Shown one piece after another: positions 46,160-58,251 of a DNA stretch of 64,000 nucleotides (position 1 is the stretch's first letter; the number at the start of each line of letters is the position of its first letter). The stretch is taken from NCBI GenBank assembly GCA_963556495.2, contig OY747716.1:10325071-10389070 (forward strand), in the 5' to 3' direction. Made by a program: the position numbers and the translations under genes. This DNA comes from Valencia hispanica (lineage: Eukaryota > Chordata > Actinopteri > Cyprinodontiformes > Valenciidae). The notes under the pieces are model-generated. The model searched no databases. It had not been told where the DNA came from and saw nothing but the letters and a program-made list of their open reading frames with translations.

Positions 46160-47790
46160 CAGTACCTTGCAAACATATTCAGTATTTAACTGGTTTACAT
46201 TGTTTCACGTTGCAGCCATGAACCTCAAGGTGTTTTACTGGTAATTTAATTTGATAGACCAACACAAAGTAGCACATCCTTGTAAAGTGGAATGGTATAC
46301 GGTTTTCAAAATGTTTTACTAATGATAATAAGTCATATACACATTTGAAGGTCCCCTTACTCTTATACCTCATAAATAAATAAAAACAGAGCAATCAATT
46401 ACCTTTCAGAAGTAACCTAATTAATCACTAGAGTCCATGCCTTTGGAATTTAATAGACAGTACAAAGCCAACTGTTCTGTGAATTCCTCAGAGGTTTGCT
46501 AGAGAACATTACAGAGCAAACAGCACCATGAAGAACAGGGAACACAGACAAGTCAGGGAGGAAGGTGTGGAGAAGTAGAGTTACGATATTAGATCCCAAG
46601 CTTGAAACATCGTTTGAAGAAGTGTTGATTCAAATCTGAAAGACAATGGCACAACTTCAACCCTACTAAGACATGGTCGTCCACATAAACCAACAGGCCG
46701 TTGAGAAGGGCATTGATCAAAGAAGCAGCCAAGAGGCCTGTGATATCACCAGAGGAACTGCAGAGATCCACGTCTCAGGTTGGAGGATCGGTAGGAACTA
46801 TTAGTTGTACACTCCACTCATCTCGCTTTTGTACTTGGCTGATTGGAATCTTACCTAGAAAATAGGCACTTTCTTTGCCAATAGGCAACTTTTAATCAGA
46901 ACAGACAGAAATCACATGTGGGGTGCCACAAGACTCCATCCTGGGGCTCCTCCCATTTAATATCTACATCCTCCCGGTAGCCTAACAAGTAATAATATAA
47001 GTTACCATAACTAGGCAGATGATACACAGCTCTACAATTTCACCAGGTGACCAAGTTAACCCATCCAAACACTAAGCAAATGCATAGAGCAAATCAGTGC
47101 ATGGATGTGCCATAACGCTTTGAGCAACATGCAAGACACTATGTGTGGCAGTAACCAACAATAACATCAACTACTTGAAACACATTGGAGGCTGCATCAC
47201 ACTGTAGGGATGCTTTTCTTTTAGGCTGATACCAAATTGAATCGGATTTGAGTTGATGTAAAGATAGATGGAGCTAAAAATAGAACAATCTTGGAAAAAA
47301 ATCTGTGAGAGGTTGTAAGACTGGAGAATGACTCTAAATATATAACCAAAGCTACAGTGGTAACCATATTCATGTGTTGAAATGGTTCAGTTAAAGTCTA
47401 GATCTAAATCCAACTGAGAACATGTGGCAATATTTAAAAAAAATATGTTCACAGATGCTCTTCATCTAATCTGACTGAGGTAAGCTATTTGTATTGAAAT
47501 AATGGGGACAGATATCAGTCTCTAGATGTGCAAAGTTGGTGAAAGCATACTCTCCAAGGACTTACAGGTGGAAGTGCAACAACTTGACAAATTACAACAA
47601 AATTGTACAAAATATTTGTGGAAAAAATTAAAAAACATATTTTATTTTCCTTCTTTTTCACAGTTATACACATCATGTTGTTCTATCACAAAAAATCCCA
47701 ACCACAAACTACTACATTATAGTATGCAGTTGTAACACGACAAAATCTGTATAAGTTCAAGAAGTGTAAATACTTCTGAAAGGTCCTTTG
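46160..47790 (+). pseudogene. Tc1-like element relic with nested L2 fragment
   Basis: It starts CAGTACCTTGCAAACATATT and ends with a decayed inverse near 47790. The transposase begins at 46528 (MKNREHRQVREE). Decayed pieces follow: the linker (46680-46800), then after the L2 insertion 'caagacactatgtgtggcag', a GG(G/C)SIML-like block near 47190-47220, 'gatctaaatccaactgagaa' (the LNPxE block with the third catalytic residue) near 47400-47420, and the C-terminus 'ctagatgtgcaaagttggt'. Multiple stops. Its first about 200 coding-proximal bases recur at 48808-49015. Confidence 0.72.
46815..47125 (+). mobile_element. L2 RT fragment nested in the Tc1 relic
   Basis: Reads CGVPQDSILGLLPFNIYILP, then (after a break) ADDTQLY, then IQTLSKCIEQISAWMCHN, matching 10980-11170 of the L2 copy at 10 kb. 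Tc1 sequence is present on both sides. Lacking a 3' tail, it may have come by rearrangement rather than simple retrotransposition. Confidence 0.65.
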
Positions 47791-47799
47791 CATGCAATT

Positions 47800-48768
47800 A
47801 TAACTTAGATTTGACTGGAATAGAGGGAATAGTTCTTTTATCATACAGTGCACTTATTTCAGGGTTGGACAGTGGTTAGACAGATGATATTAGTAGCTCA
47901 TTCTAAAACTAAAAGACATCAATAGACTCTTTCTACTCTCCTTCGGAATTCTCAGTGTTTTATCTTCTCTGTCAGATCCTCGGGAAGAGGACTTCAATTT
48001 AATCAGAATTAGAAGAGATTCTTAAGTAGGCCTGTTAAGATTCTTTAGCAGCTTTGCCATAATGCACCAGTGGTGGTAATAACTGAAGCTGAGGCCAAGC
48101 ATCTTCTAATCTACTGGCAACTTGATCAAGCCAAGAAATTAGAGAAACATCCCATTCTTAAGTTTGAGAACCCTCAACACTGCTTTTCGTTTCTCTTTCC
48201 GGTGAAGATGAATTCTTATCTGATTTGCAACTTTTGCCTGATATTTCACCAGTTTTTTTTTTTTAATCAAACTCGTCGGGGAAACTGTTTCTTTGCTGGT
48301 TTGGATATAGGAAGTGCTTTGCTGCCAATGAATTTTGCCCACCTGTCTTTAATTGTTTGCCTTGCTCCCATGTTCACTTGTGACTCTGATGAAGACACAC
48401 GAATGTAAGCCAAGCTTGCACAATAAGCTGCCTAACTGGTCAGTGTGCTCCAGCCCTTTCACTTTCTAAAAGTTTGATGTCCTTTGGCTGTGCAGCACCT
48501 GATTCGGTGGTTGGAAGACACGTAGAGGGCCTTGATTTGACCTTTAATCAGTGTTCTGTAGTTCCAGTTTCTTCAATCTGTGTTTTTCTGGCAGCGTTGG
48601 AAACCTTGTCCCAACTGGAATGTAAATACTGCACCTTCGATAAGCTGCTCCAACACAGCGTCAGCCAGGTTAGGAAAACTAATACAATGTCCTGGCAACA
48701 CATCACCTGAAACATGCACAGATATAGAATATTATTTCAGATTTGTTTAATTTTTGTCCAGTATGACC
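47800..48768. other. No clearly assigned feature
   Basis: A 112-codon plus frame (48070-48408) includes a T-run and no known domain. 'ctgatgaagacacacgaatg' near 48390 resembles a retroelement 3' region, but this is too weak to call. Confidence 0.3.
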
Positions 48769-48807
48769 AAATTAATTTCACTCTGGGATCAATTTGAATT
48801 TGAATAA

Positions 48808-49015
48808 GTCACTAGAGTCCATGCCTTTGGAATTTAATAGACAGTATAAAGCCAACTGTTCTGTGAATTCTTCAGAGGTTTGCTAGAGAACATTAGAGAG
48901 CAAACAGCATCATGAAGAACAGAGAACACAGCAGACAAGTCAGGGAGGAAGTTGTGGAGAAGTTTAAAGTAGAGTTACAATATAACACCCCAAGCTTGAA
49001 ACATCTTTTAAAGTG
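48808..49015 (+). pseudogene. Tc1 5' fragment, near-duplicate of 46424-46618
   Basis: Shares 'cactagagtccatgcctttg', 'cagaggtttgctagagaaca' and the start MKNREHSRQVREEVVEKFKV with the relic 2.4 kb upstream, differing at few positions. It is preceded directly by a Rex1-like tail word 'ttaatttcactctgggatca' (48773-48792). Confidence 0.7.
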
Positions 49016-49351
49016 AACTATTATTGTTACTGGAAAATTTTCTAATTCGCAAGAGTAATTATTTGCATCATTAATTAATGTCTAGAGAGTTTAAAGTCAT
49101 TTTTGTACTTGTGAAAGCCTATCTGAAGTTTGGGATGCACTGGCGGGTGGCCTTGGTGCACTGCTGCGTATGTGGTGTGGCGGTTTGGGTGTGTCTGGGG
49201 TGCTCATTGTGCTCTTCATGGGCTAGGCATGGGATGGATGCGCTTCAGGGACACTGGGGGTTCATTGTTTGGTGGTGGCTTGATGGGGATCGGGTCAGGC
49301 GTCTCCACTTCATCACTTTTTTTTGTGTGTTTCGTGCTTGGTCGGTTCAAT

Positions 49352-52300
49352 ACCATACCAATTTATTTATAAAGCACATTTCTACACAGCCGAGGCCGAC
49401 CAAAGTGCTGTACACTATTAAAAACAAATACAACCAAACACTGAAAATAAATATTAAAATAGCACAGTGAATACCATAAAATAACAAAATAAAATAAAAC
49501 AGGGAGATAGCAGACTAGGCCAAATTAAAAGCCAAAGAATAAAAATGAGCCTTCAGGCGTGATTTAAAAACAGAAAGAGAGGGGCCCATCCTCACTGCCA
49601 GAGGAAGCTGGTTACAAAGATGAGTCGCACAGAGCGAGAATGCACGTTCTCCACGTGTCCTCACCCGAACCCCTGGGACCTGCAAGAGGCGGTGGTCTGC
49701 TGACCGAAGGGTCCGAACCGGTATGTAGGGCTGAACCATCTGAGACAAGTACGGGGGCACATACAAGTAAAGTGATTTAAAAACAAAAAGTAAAATCTTA
49801 AACTGTATGCGATAACGCACTGGGAGCCAGTGCAGGGGGGCCAGGACGGGAGTAAAATGTTCCCTCCGTCCAGTGCTAGTTAAGAGGCGGGCGGCTGCAT
49901 TCTGCATCAGCTGAAGGCGCGCCACTGCAGCAGAGGTAGATCTATAAAAGAGGGAGTTCGCGTAGTCCAAACGCGAGATTGCAAATGCGTGGATCACTGT
50001 ATAGATGTCGAGCCTAGTCAGGATGGACTTCATGTTAGACAGCCGACGAAGCTGAAAAGAGCAAGAACGAACCACCTGACTGATGTGGGAGTCCATCCGC
50101 AATTCAGGGTCCAAAATAACCCCAAGGTTTGTAACGGTCGGCTTCAATAAGTTAGAAAAACAGGGCTACCTGCAGTGGAAGAGGGAGGAACAAATAAAAT
50201 CGCCTCCAACTTGGACGAGTTGAGATGTAAAAAATTGTTAGAAAGCTAGCCCTTCACATCGTTCAGGCAATCCACAGCAGATTGCACTGACTCTTGTGGT
50301 TTAAAAGAAACATAAAATTGGCAGTCAGCATACTGTCACGCTGCCCTATTCACTCATTGTCCTCAACTGTCTCTCCAATCATTCACACCTGATCCTACTC
50401 ACCTCCTGCCTTCAAAACCCATCACTTCCTTTCACTCAGTGCCGGATCATTATATTGATGTCTCGTGTGCCTTTCCTGCTGTCTCGTTCCTGCCCGATGT
50501 CCAGTCTCTCTGTTCTTGCCGTCGTCCTCTTCATCATCACCATCACCATCACCTCCACCTTTAATAAACATCCTGCACTTCCTCAGCATCTGCGTTTGGG
50601 TCCATACTTCACACACATCCCTGACACATACAAGTGATAAAACAGGCCTTATCGTCTAAAAATGGCTGCCAAAGGGAGAATATAAAGGTTAAAAAGCAGA
50701 GGTCCTAAAATAGAGCCCTGGGGGACCCTGCAGGGCAGAGAGGAAGCTCCAGATGAGTAATCCCCCAGCCTCACAAAAAAACCTCTGTCACTAAGGTAAG
50801 ATCTGAACCAGTTGAGGGCAGTTCCTTGAATGCCCACCACCTGGTTCAGTTAGGACAGAAGAATGGAATGGTCAATAGTGTCAAACGCCACTGTAAGGTC
50901 CAGCAAGACCAGGAGGACATAAGACCCCGAATCCGTTGACCGCAAAGCATCATTAAAAACTTTGAGAAGGGCAGTCTCAGTACTATGACCAGCCGAAACC
51001 CAGATTGCAAGGAATCTAGAATGTCAAAAGTCTGCAGATAGTTGGACAGCTGAATAAAAAAGCCTTCTCTAGAAGCTTTGATAAAAATGGTTGCTTTGAG
51101 ATAGGCTGAAAGTTTCCTGGGAGGTGGAGTCCAGGCTGGGCGTCTTCGTAATTGGCTGGACCACTGCCTGCTTAACAACCTGGGGAACAACTCCCGAGGC
51201 TAAGCTCCCATTCAAGATTTTAAGGATGTGATGGCCAACCACGGGGAAAACCTCTTTCAGAAGACGTGGGGGCATCACATCAAACGGTGAACCAGAAGGG
51301 TTCAGCTCTGCCACCAGATCAGTGAGCAATGAAAGTGAGATGGGCTCAAAACGATCAAATGAAAACTGAGGGCAATCGCAATCAGGAGGGACAGCCAGCG
51401 AAGGTGAGATCAAGGCTCTGATGTTAACAATTTTTGAACAAAAAAAGTTAAGGAATCTAGAACAAAGATCATCAGAAACATCAGCAAGAGAAGACTCAAC
51501 GGAGAGAAGTGAATTTAGTGTATAAAATAATACTCGTTGATTACCAGAGTGGGTGCTGATCATGTCAGAAAAAAAAAATTTCCGAGCTGACTTGCTGGAA
51601 GTGTTTCCAAGACTCTTTTAATAAGATTAGAGAGGCCAGGTCCCTCTCCTTTGTCCATATCCACTCAACGCTCCTGCACACCCGTCTAGCCGAACGGGTA
51701 GCAGGATTAAGCCAGGGATCAGTTCTCTTTACACAGCGCCGTATCCTCAGCGGGGCTACCTGCTCCAGAACAGAGAGACTGGAAGGAGTGCAAAAGCACA
51801 TCAGGGTCATCGGAGTCCACAGGAGAGGAGGAAAGGTCAGAGAAGCGAGAGGAAAAAGACACGGCCGTAGATGTACTAATAAGCCGTGAGTGACGCACGC
51901 AGCAACTCATGCTTAGACGGACGAGGTCCAGGGTATGAATCTGTCCATGCGTAGGAGCGTGCACAAGCTGAGTTAAACCAAAGGAGTCCAATAAATTAGA
52001 GAACTCAGACACAAGAGGCTTCCCAGGACAACACATATGAACATTAAAATCACCTAAAAGGAGGACCTTATCATATTTCAGAAAAATATCTGATAAAAAG
52101 TCTGAAAACTGAGAAATAAAATCCTTATTCGGCGTCGGGGGACGGTACACAACTGCACACAATGTCAGGGGCAAGGGCCAAGTTCAAACGCTGAAAGTAC
52201 AAAACTAGAAAAATCCCATAATCCGGTAACGGGTTTGCAAGAGATAGATGAATTAAATACAGTCAATAACCCCCCACCCCGGCCCACAGGTCTCGGGGTG

Positions 52301-53001
52301 TTCAAATAAGCGCAGTCAGCTGGCAGAAGTTCAGCAATAGCTGACAGGTCATCCGGACTCACCCAGGATTGCGTAATACAAAGGACGTCCAGCTCATGCA
52401 CAATAAAATAGTCTTTAAGAACAAAAGTTTTGTTACCGATTGAGCGTGCGTTAAATCAGGGCCCACCGGTAACATCCTGGCGATCCAGCGTCAGGTCCAG
52501 CAAGCTCAGGTGCGGCAGAGCAATGTCTCAGAGGCAGCAGATTATCCAAGGATACGCCACGGTGACAGCGGGCGCAGGGCCGGTGAGAGCCGTCAGCAGC
52601 AGCCACCAAGCACCGGGTGGAACGGCATCGAGCTCCCCGATCATTCCTCCCCAGAGAAGCCAAGGCCGCCCGAAAGCGGACCAGCCGGCCACCACGGCAT
52701 CCACGCCGACGGCGCAGACGACTTCCTGGACGCAGATGACAGGAGCTCCTCCACAACTCCCATGGAACACAGGGGAAACGCCAATGCAGCGACTCCCTCC
52801 GGTTCAGATGGCAGCCCACGGGGTTGTGCGTCGGGAAACGGAGCTCCAGAAGGGAGGAACGATCGTAGGTGAGGAGCCCAGATCCAGGTGCGGGAATTAT
52901 GCAGGAGACGGCCAAAAACAACAGATAAACGGAGAGCGACAGACGGCGTGCCCAACATGCTGGCGCCATTTTGATATCTTATTCAAGATTTGAATCTGTC
53001 T
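49352..53001 (-). mobile_element. Nearly full-length L2-type LINE, frameshifted
   Basis: Minus strand, in order: an ATG at 52969 just after a short 5' leader, with a hydrophobic stretch (SLSVYLLFLAVSCIIP) and LLTYDRSSLLELR; the endonuclease start NARSIGNKTFVLKDYF (about 52420), ELDVLCITQSWVSPDDL, RPVGRGGGLLTVF; YRPPTPNKDFISQFSDFL and LLGDFNVHMCC (52174-51719), an APE-like endonuclease; the linker and RT start FDVMPPRLLKEVFPVVGHH; LNWFRSYLSDR and RVPQGSILGPLLFNLYILPL (50840-50649); YADC in place of YADD at the LTR insertion; then LDYANSLFYRSTSAAVARLQ, HFTPVLAPLHWLPVRYRIQF, FKSRLKAHFYSLAF (50147-49515). Six or more frame changes make it inactive. The tail is at the left with 'aatttatttataaagcacat'. 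TSD TTCAAT (49346-49351/53002-53007). Confidence 0.85.
50335..50626 (+). mobile_element. Solo LTR inside the LINE RT box
   Basis: 292 bp bounded by TGTCAC..CTGACA with a perfect 5-bp duplication CATAC (50330-50334 and 50627-50631). It contains AATAAA at 50563-50568, about 58 bp from its 3' end. TG..CA ends, a 5-bp TSD and a poly(A) signal identify an LTR. There is no internal region, so it is a solo LTR left by LTR-LTR recombination. The Gypsy group is a guess from TSD length and TGTCA ends. Confidence 0.8.
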
Positions 53002-53794
53002 TTCAATGGTGGGTTTGATTGGCCTTGGTGCTCTGTGGTGTGCGGAATTGAGATTCGGGCGCAGGTTTAGCTCATTCTCCAGGTGCTGGCTGGGCTTGGC
53101 CTGCAGATGCAGTCCGTCCGCTGTGGCTATTGGCGTGGCCCCCGACAAGGGGCGAAGGGCCATTGGGTATTGGCCTAGGGTAACAGCGGCGCATGTTGGC
53201 CATTGGCTGGCAGTGGCACCCACGGGTCTCTGGGTCCATGGTTGGATCTGCCCCGGCGTAGCCCATGGGCTCGTCGCTGCGTCCCCCCTAGGCACCTGCT
53301 TTGTACCTGCTGGATGTTCCCCGGGGCTCTCCTCTGCTCCTCTCTTGGGGGGTGCAGTCAACCCTGTGTGGTGGTCGCATTGTTTGTTAGGTTTGTTTTT
53401 CCCTCTCTCTGCCATCCTGCGTGTGTAGAAGAAGAGTAGGATGTTCTCTCTTATTTTCTTTATTCCCCTTCCTCTCTTATATCTTCAACTCACCCTCACC
53501 CTCTCAACTTTTTTTTCCTACCTCTCTTTATCTTCTTTCTTTCCCCCCTTTATTTTCTGTCTCTGTGTCCATTAGATAAAATAACAAACACAAAAAACCC
53601 CAGCAATTTCTAATAAAGATTTCTTTAAAAAAATTAAAAGGAGAGTCTTGGCCCAGTCCTGAAAGGGCTTTCAGGTCTGGGCCCAGTGTCCTCTTTCTTG
53701 AGAATCAAAATATGGTCACCCTAAACAATTACCAATTTGTCTGACTTCACTCTTATGCCACTAATAGGAAAAATAGGTAACTTTTACAAAAAAA

Positions 53795-54245
53795 CAACAT
53801 GACTCATTTCTTAAATATTGCTTTAATATTGTTCTTTCCTCATGATCTATTTTGTGAAGTGTACTAGTTCATTCAGCAGCAAAACACCCCCACAACATGA
53901 TAATGCCACCGCTGTACTTCACAGTTGAGATTATAGTATTAAGTTTTGCAAACTTCCTCATTTTACCTCCAAATGTGATCACCAAAACACTTTTTATTTT
54001 GTTTTCTAAAGACCACAGGCCCTACCTCCAAAACTAAGGTCCAAATTGAAGATTTTAATCTGTCTTTTTTAATGATTATTTTCTAGTAATTGGAAAAATT
54101 GTTTCCTTGCTTAGTGGCCTTTTAGTTTATGTCGGTACAAGACCAATCCCATTGTTGATACACTTTTACTAGCTTCACTTTAGAGTCTTTACAAGGTAAT
54201 TTGCTTTTGTTCCGAGATTGTTACAGTTAGCATTCTGGCATTTAC
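53795..54245 (-). pseudogene. Sleeping-Beauty-like Tc1 relic
   Basis: The antisense order of blocks: 'ttctttcctcatgatctatt', 'ttgtgaagtgtactagttca', 'gcagcaaaacacccccacaa', 'catgataatgccaccgctgt', then 'agtggccttttagtttatgt' and 'ctttacaaggtaatttgctt'. These correspond to the reverse of SB-type transposase sequence from the second-Asp region back to the linker (GGGSIMLWG-like block near 53890-53925). No open frame is kept. Confidence 0.6.
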
Positions 54246-55078
54246 CATGTAGAAATTATTTTTGTAACATAACAAAAAAGCTTAATTTGACTTAATGTTA
54301 GACGGTGACAAAATAATTAAAAACACATTTAATTAAAACTGCATTTTCTCTTCTATTTTTAATGTTTTACCAAGATTTCTGATGAAAGCTTCCATTGTAG
54401 TTAAATAGAAACTGTTATACTTTTTACAGAGTAAGGCTGCAAGTTGAGCTCTACTGTTTTTTAAATCAGCTTCAATTGTACAGTCCTTCAGCTCTTTGGT
54501 CACGACACAACAGATGAATGTTGACACGTGTCGCACACACACATTTTCCCTGCAGCTTTCTGCAAAGAAATGCATTCAGTTCCCTCCGACTGCCGAACAG
54601 CTGACAGGGAACCAAGCAGCATTTCATGTATTCCACTGATTGTACTTATGTACTTTGACTTGTGCTCTCCTTGTTATCTAAGTGACCTCTGGAGAATTTC
54701 ACTACATTAAAACTGACGTCAATGTGATGTACACTGCAGGGCTTTCACAAATAAACCAGACGCCAAATGGCAGCTTTATTCATGAGTCACATCTACAGTG
54801 CTTTAGCGAGGCACAGTAGGCTCACACAAGCATGAGATTTCTAAGCCAAGATGCTTTCAAAAAGAAAATGTGAAAACGCTCAAAGGGTCTTTTAGTTTAG
54901 TTGAGGCACTCATCTGTTTCCCAGAGGAAAAGTGGTTGGTTTTGCTTTACTAGGTGCATCAAAACCGACAAAATATTCTATAGATAACCAGCTTGTTTTA
55001 GGTCATTGTCATTAGTCTAGATTAAATGGGCAATAAACTTGTACCATGTAATCAATAAATACAAGATGAAAAATTGTG
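54246..55078. other. No recognised feature
   Basis: An 80-codon minus frame (54333-54575) has no known domain. No repeats assigned. Confidence 0.4.
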
Positions 55079-55080
55079 TA

Positions 55081-55110
55081 CAGTGCTGTAAACAAAGTAT
55101 TTGCCCCCTA
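55081..55110 (+). repeat. Tc1 TIR remnant
   Basis: 'ta' followed by CAGTGCTGTAAACAAAGTAT and 'ttgcccccta' resembles the terminus of a fish Tc1 lineage (CAGTGCTGTGAAAAAGTATTTGCCCCC type). The sequence after it is unrelated. Confidence 0.5.
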
Positions 55111-55410
55111 CCAGGGGTCACATTAACCAAATATTTTCCTTATTGACCGTCTTTTAAAATTAGTGACGGAAAAATCTGAAGGCTGTCTGACATTTTGACA
55201 GATTCCAATTTAAATCCCTGAAAAATTGGTACAGAGATGCAGATATTTTCAACATTGTGCATGGAGGGTCTCAAATAATGCCCGCCTGAACCAATGAGCG
55301 CATGCTAAAGCGAGTGCTTGTGGGATCAGGAAACTTGTTTAGACTCTTGCTAACTTCTGATCACTTCAATTAGAGAAAAGTTCCCTGATTTCAAAACTTT
55401 GCCTGAAGTT
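55111..55410. other. No recognised feature
   Basis: Nothing assigned. Confidence 0.4.
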
Positions 55411-55413
55411 TTT

Positions 55414-55936
55414 TTCTCAGTGTTTTTTTGTCCATAGAACTACACCTGGTCTGGTATCCTGCTTAGCTGCAATGCCCTGTTACACGGGGGCCATCCCAGT
55501 CACTGAGCATCCTCCGTGTCCTGTTATCAACTTTTTACTTTCTTTAATGTAGAAAGTACTCTTACATCAGTTCTTTTGTTCTTTCTATGTTTCTGCTCTA
55601 TCTTCCTGAACTCTCAGACGGTCGTAGCAGATGGCCGCTCATACTGAGCCTGGTTCTGCTGGAGGTTTTTTCCTGTTAGAGGGGAGTTTTTCCTCTCCAC
55701 TGTCGCTACATGCTTGCTCAGTATGAGAGATTCCTGTGATTGGAGTCTGCATCAACGGGGCGCAAAAGCAAGTCAATGACTTGATGCAATCTGCTGGGAT
55801 TCCTTTCATAGAAAACTAGTCAAACCTTTAAACTGATTGGAATGTTTGTATTGAATTGACTTTTCTTGTAAAGTGCCTTGAGAATACATCTGTTGTGAAT
55901 CGACGCTATATAAATAAACTGAATTGAATTAAATTG
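55414..55936 (+). mobile_element. LINE 3' UTR, copy 4 (complete end)
   Basis: Begins 'tctcagtgtttttttgtcca', continues 'tacacctggtctggtatcct', holds the conserved 'gggagtttttcctctccact', 'tgcttgctcagtatgagaga', and ends 'gacgctatataaataaactg' with the tail 'aattgaattaaatt'. It is the uninterrupted reference for the junctions broken at 10232/12404 and 61333. No RT sequence. Confidence 0.75.
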
Positions 55937-56339
55937 GCACTTGTACTTCCAGTCTCCAGTGACACAGCAGTGCACGGATTCAGGCTCCGGAAAAACATCA
56001 AAACCCTAATGCAAAGTCATATGTCTGAAGCAAAAACTCCAAAACCTCATGACAATAACCTCTGCAGCAAGTCCACTTGAAATTAATTACGCACAAGTGG
56101 GTGCATATTTCAGTCCCAAGCAGACCAGCAGGAAGTGGTGAGACTGTGCGTTCAGGTCGCAGCAGATAAACCACTCATGTTTATCTGCTGCAACTATTTC
56201 ATTTCATTGTTTATATGTAGCTATCGGAGCTACAGTCAGTGGTTTTTCTCACTGTGGGGTAAAGTGACATTATTTATCTCCGTTTCTCCGATTCTCCATT
56301 CAGGTTGTTTGAATTAAATATTAAGTAAAATCTTGTCTA

Positions 56340-56640
56340 ATCCTGGTCCTCAGGGAATTTAGCATCTTCACCTGGTGTATCCATGGATTCTCTCTGGGTA
56401 CTCTGGCTTTCTCCTACTGTCCAAAAACATGACTGTTAGGTTAATTGGTCACTCTGAACTAAGGCTTAAACATGTGTGAATGGTTGTTTGTCATGTGTGT
56501 CTCTTTGTCACCCTGAGACCAAACGATGACCTTTCTAAGGTGCACCACACCTCTTGACCAATGACTAAAAACCAGATGCCTTTCTCCAAATGACCAGAAG
56601 TCTCCCCTCAGGCGACCCTGCAAGGGTAAGCAAATATAGA
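56340..56640 (+). repeat. Dispersed repeat D, copy 2
   Basis: 'ctctctgggtactctggctt', 'ctgtccaaaaacatgactgt', 'taggttaattggtcactctg', then 'ggcgaccctgcaagggtaag' is the plus-strand form of a widespread fish repeat. The mate at 39725 covers its 3' half. Confidence 0.6.
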
Positions 56641-56649
56641 CGATTTTTG

Positions 56650-58249
56650 TTTTCTTGTCACAGATGTTTCAGAATATTTCACAAATTTTAACAACAGGCA
56701 AAGAAAGCTTTCTCAGTAAATACAAAATGCTCTTTTCATATAATGTTTTTATTTGCCAAGGGAATAGGGTATCCAACACGACCTGGCTCTATGTGAAAAA
56801 CTGAGGAGTTTAGTTGGAATAACTTCTTCCCCCCAAATGCATGAAGTACCATTTGAAAAGGGCTTTTTAATTTTATTTTTTACTGCGGTTATTTTTGCTT
56901 GGTGATTAAATTTGTATAACATTAAATATCCACCTAAATAATTTCACCTTACGTAGACCAATTTTTAAAAGCATATTAAACGTTTGATTTTGAATTGTCT
57001 ACAGTTAAATAATACAGTTAATACAATGTGCAATGTGCTTTTAACATGAAACAAAAATGATAACATCTTAATGAAATGTATAATTATTCAGTTTGTTTTT
57101 GAATTCATAATCATTAAAAAACTGATTTGTTATTACACAGTATATCATCCTTTTTCCCAAGTACACTATGATGAATAATTGAACCTATGGATTGCTGTGT
57201 GCAAACACTGCACTGCTTCATTGAGTGAGGAAGAGCGCAGGCGGTTAGACAGAGTCCTGGGAAGGTCAGCAAAGTGACTAACCACAGGGACATGGGGATG
57301 GGGATGGGGAAGGGGCTGCAGCGTGGTTCACTGCGTCCACCGTGGGCTGATGTGACAGACTGTGCTTACCTGGAGAGCTGCCATTTCCATCTGCTACACG
57401 TCAAAGCTAGAGCACTTATAGTCCAGGGATTCTCGCTTGTCTCGGCTTCCCAGCCTGACCATCGCTATCTCTGTCCTTCAAGTTCTTTCAGATGATGAGT
57501 TAGAGTTTCTTTCTGCTCAACAAACAATTTGCTATCTTTTTACTGGTATTGGTTAAACAGACGCCAAGAAGAATATTAAGAGTGGGTAGGGATGGGTTTG
57601 CCTTCAACTGATGATGGTCAGTGGAGCACATCAGCCCTTTTCATTACACTCTTAGCTGGAAGATACAGCTCAGCGGGGTTAATAAATGTTACTTAAAAGG
57701 ACATTACATTCAGCTGATTTTATTTCCTACGAGACAATCATCAGAGAGGCTCTACTTGATAAAAGCACAAACATAAACCTAAACAATTGAAACACACAAG
57801 TTAAAAATATATAAAAAATATGAAATATGAGTCACAGTAAACTATGGGAACTTCTACAAAAGCCAGCAATACAAGGATGAAAGAATAACAGACCTTTTAA
57901 AAATGTTCCTTGGCTATTAAAATATATCCTTGAAAATACTCTAAATAATTAATTTTATAAAAATAAAAAGTGCATTCCACTTATATACCGCCATTGTTGC
58001 TTACGCTGAAGAGCTTCCTGGGTAATAATGTCAAAAGGTTACCACAACAGGTTCTATTTAGTCTTTTCAGTTTGAACCCCAACACCTTGATAATATGATA
58101 ACAATCCAGAAATGAAAAAGAAACAAAAAGGAGGAAGAACAATTAATCTTAGCATTATGTCGTTTACTGATCCTAACTTGAAGGGAAAGCTTCACTTTCC
58201 TTCTGAAGCTTTTAACCTAAGACAGTAGGCATCGTGATAAAATGCTTTC
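56650..58249. other. No recognised feature
   Basis: AT-rich. A short 'gggatg/ggggat' run lies near 57290-57312. The frame at 57274-57495 is unsupported. Confidence 0.4.
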
Positions 58250-58251
58250 TA

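Larger units (their letters stand above)
49080..53690 (+). repeat. GC-rich repeat split by the LINE
   Basis: A GT/GC-rich block (49080-49345) and another (53008-53400, followed by a CT-rich block to about 53560 and 'aataaagatttctttaaaaa' near 53611) flank the LINE. Both are sharply richer in G on the plus strand than their surroundings. They look like one pre-existing repeat interrupted at TTCAAT. The open frames in them (49078-49470, 53006-53428 and shadows) reflect GC content only. Confidence 0.45.

Noticed and set aside
48070..48408. 112-codon frame as a retroelement or host exon
   Set aside because: Crosses a T-run and shows no known domain. The 'gatgaagacac' word alone is too weak.
49078..49470. 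130-codon plus frame and overlapping 49130-49372
   Set aside because: Lies in a G-rich repeat and runs into the LINE tail. No motif.
52430..52993. 187-codon plus-strand frame, long and GC-rich
   Set aside because: Antisense to the LINE N-terminal region and lacking any domain. The minus strand explains it.
53006..53428. 140-codon plus frame and its minus shadow 52897-53415
   Set aside because: Frames open on both strands because of GC composition. No domain.
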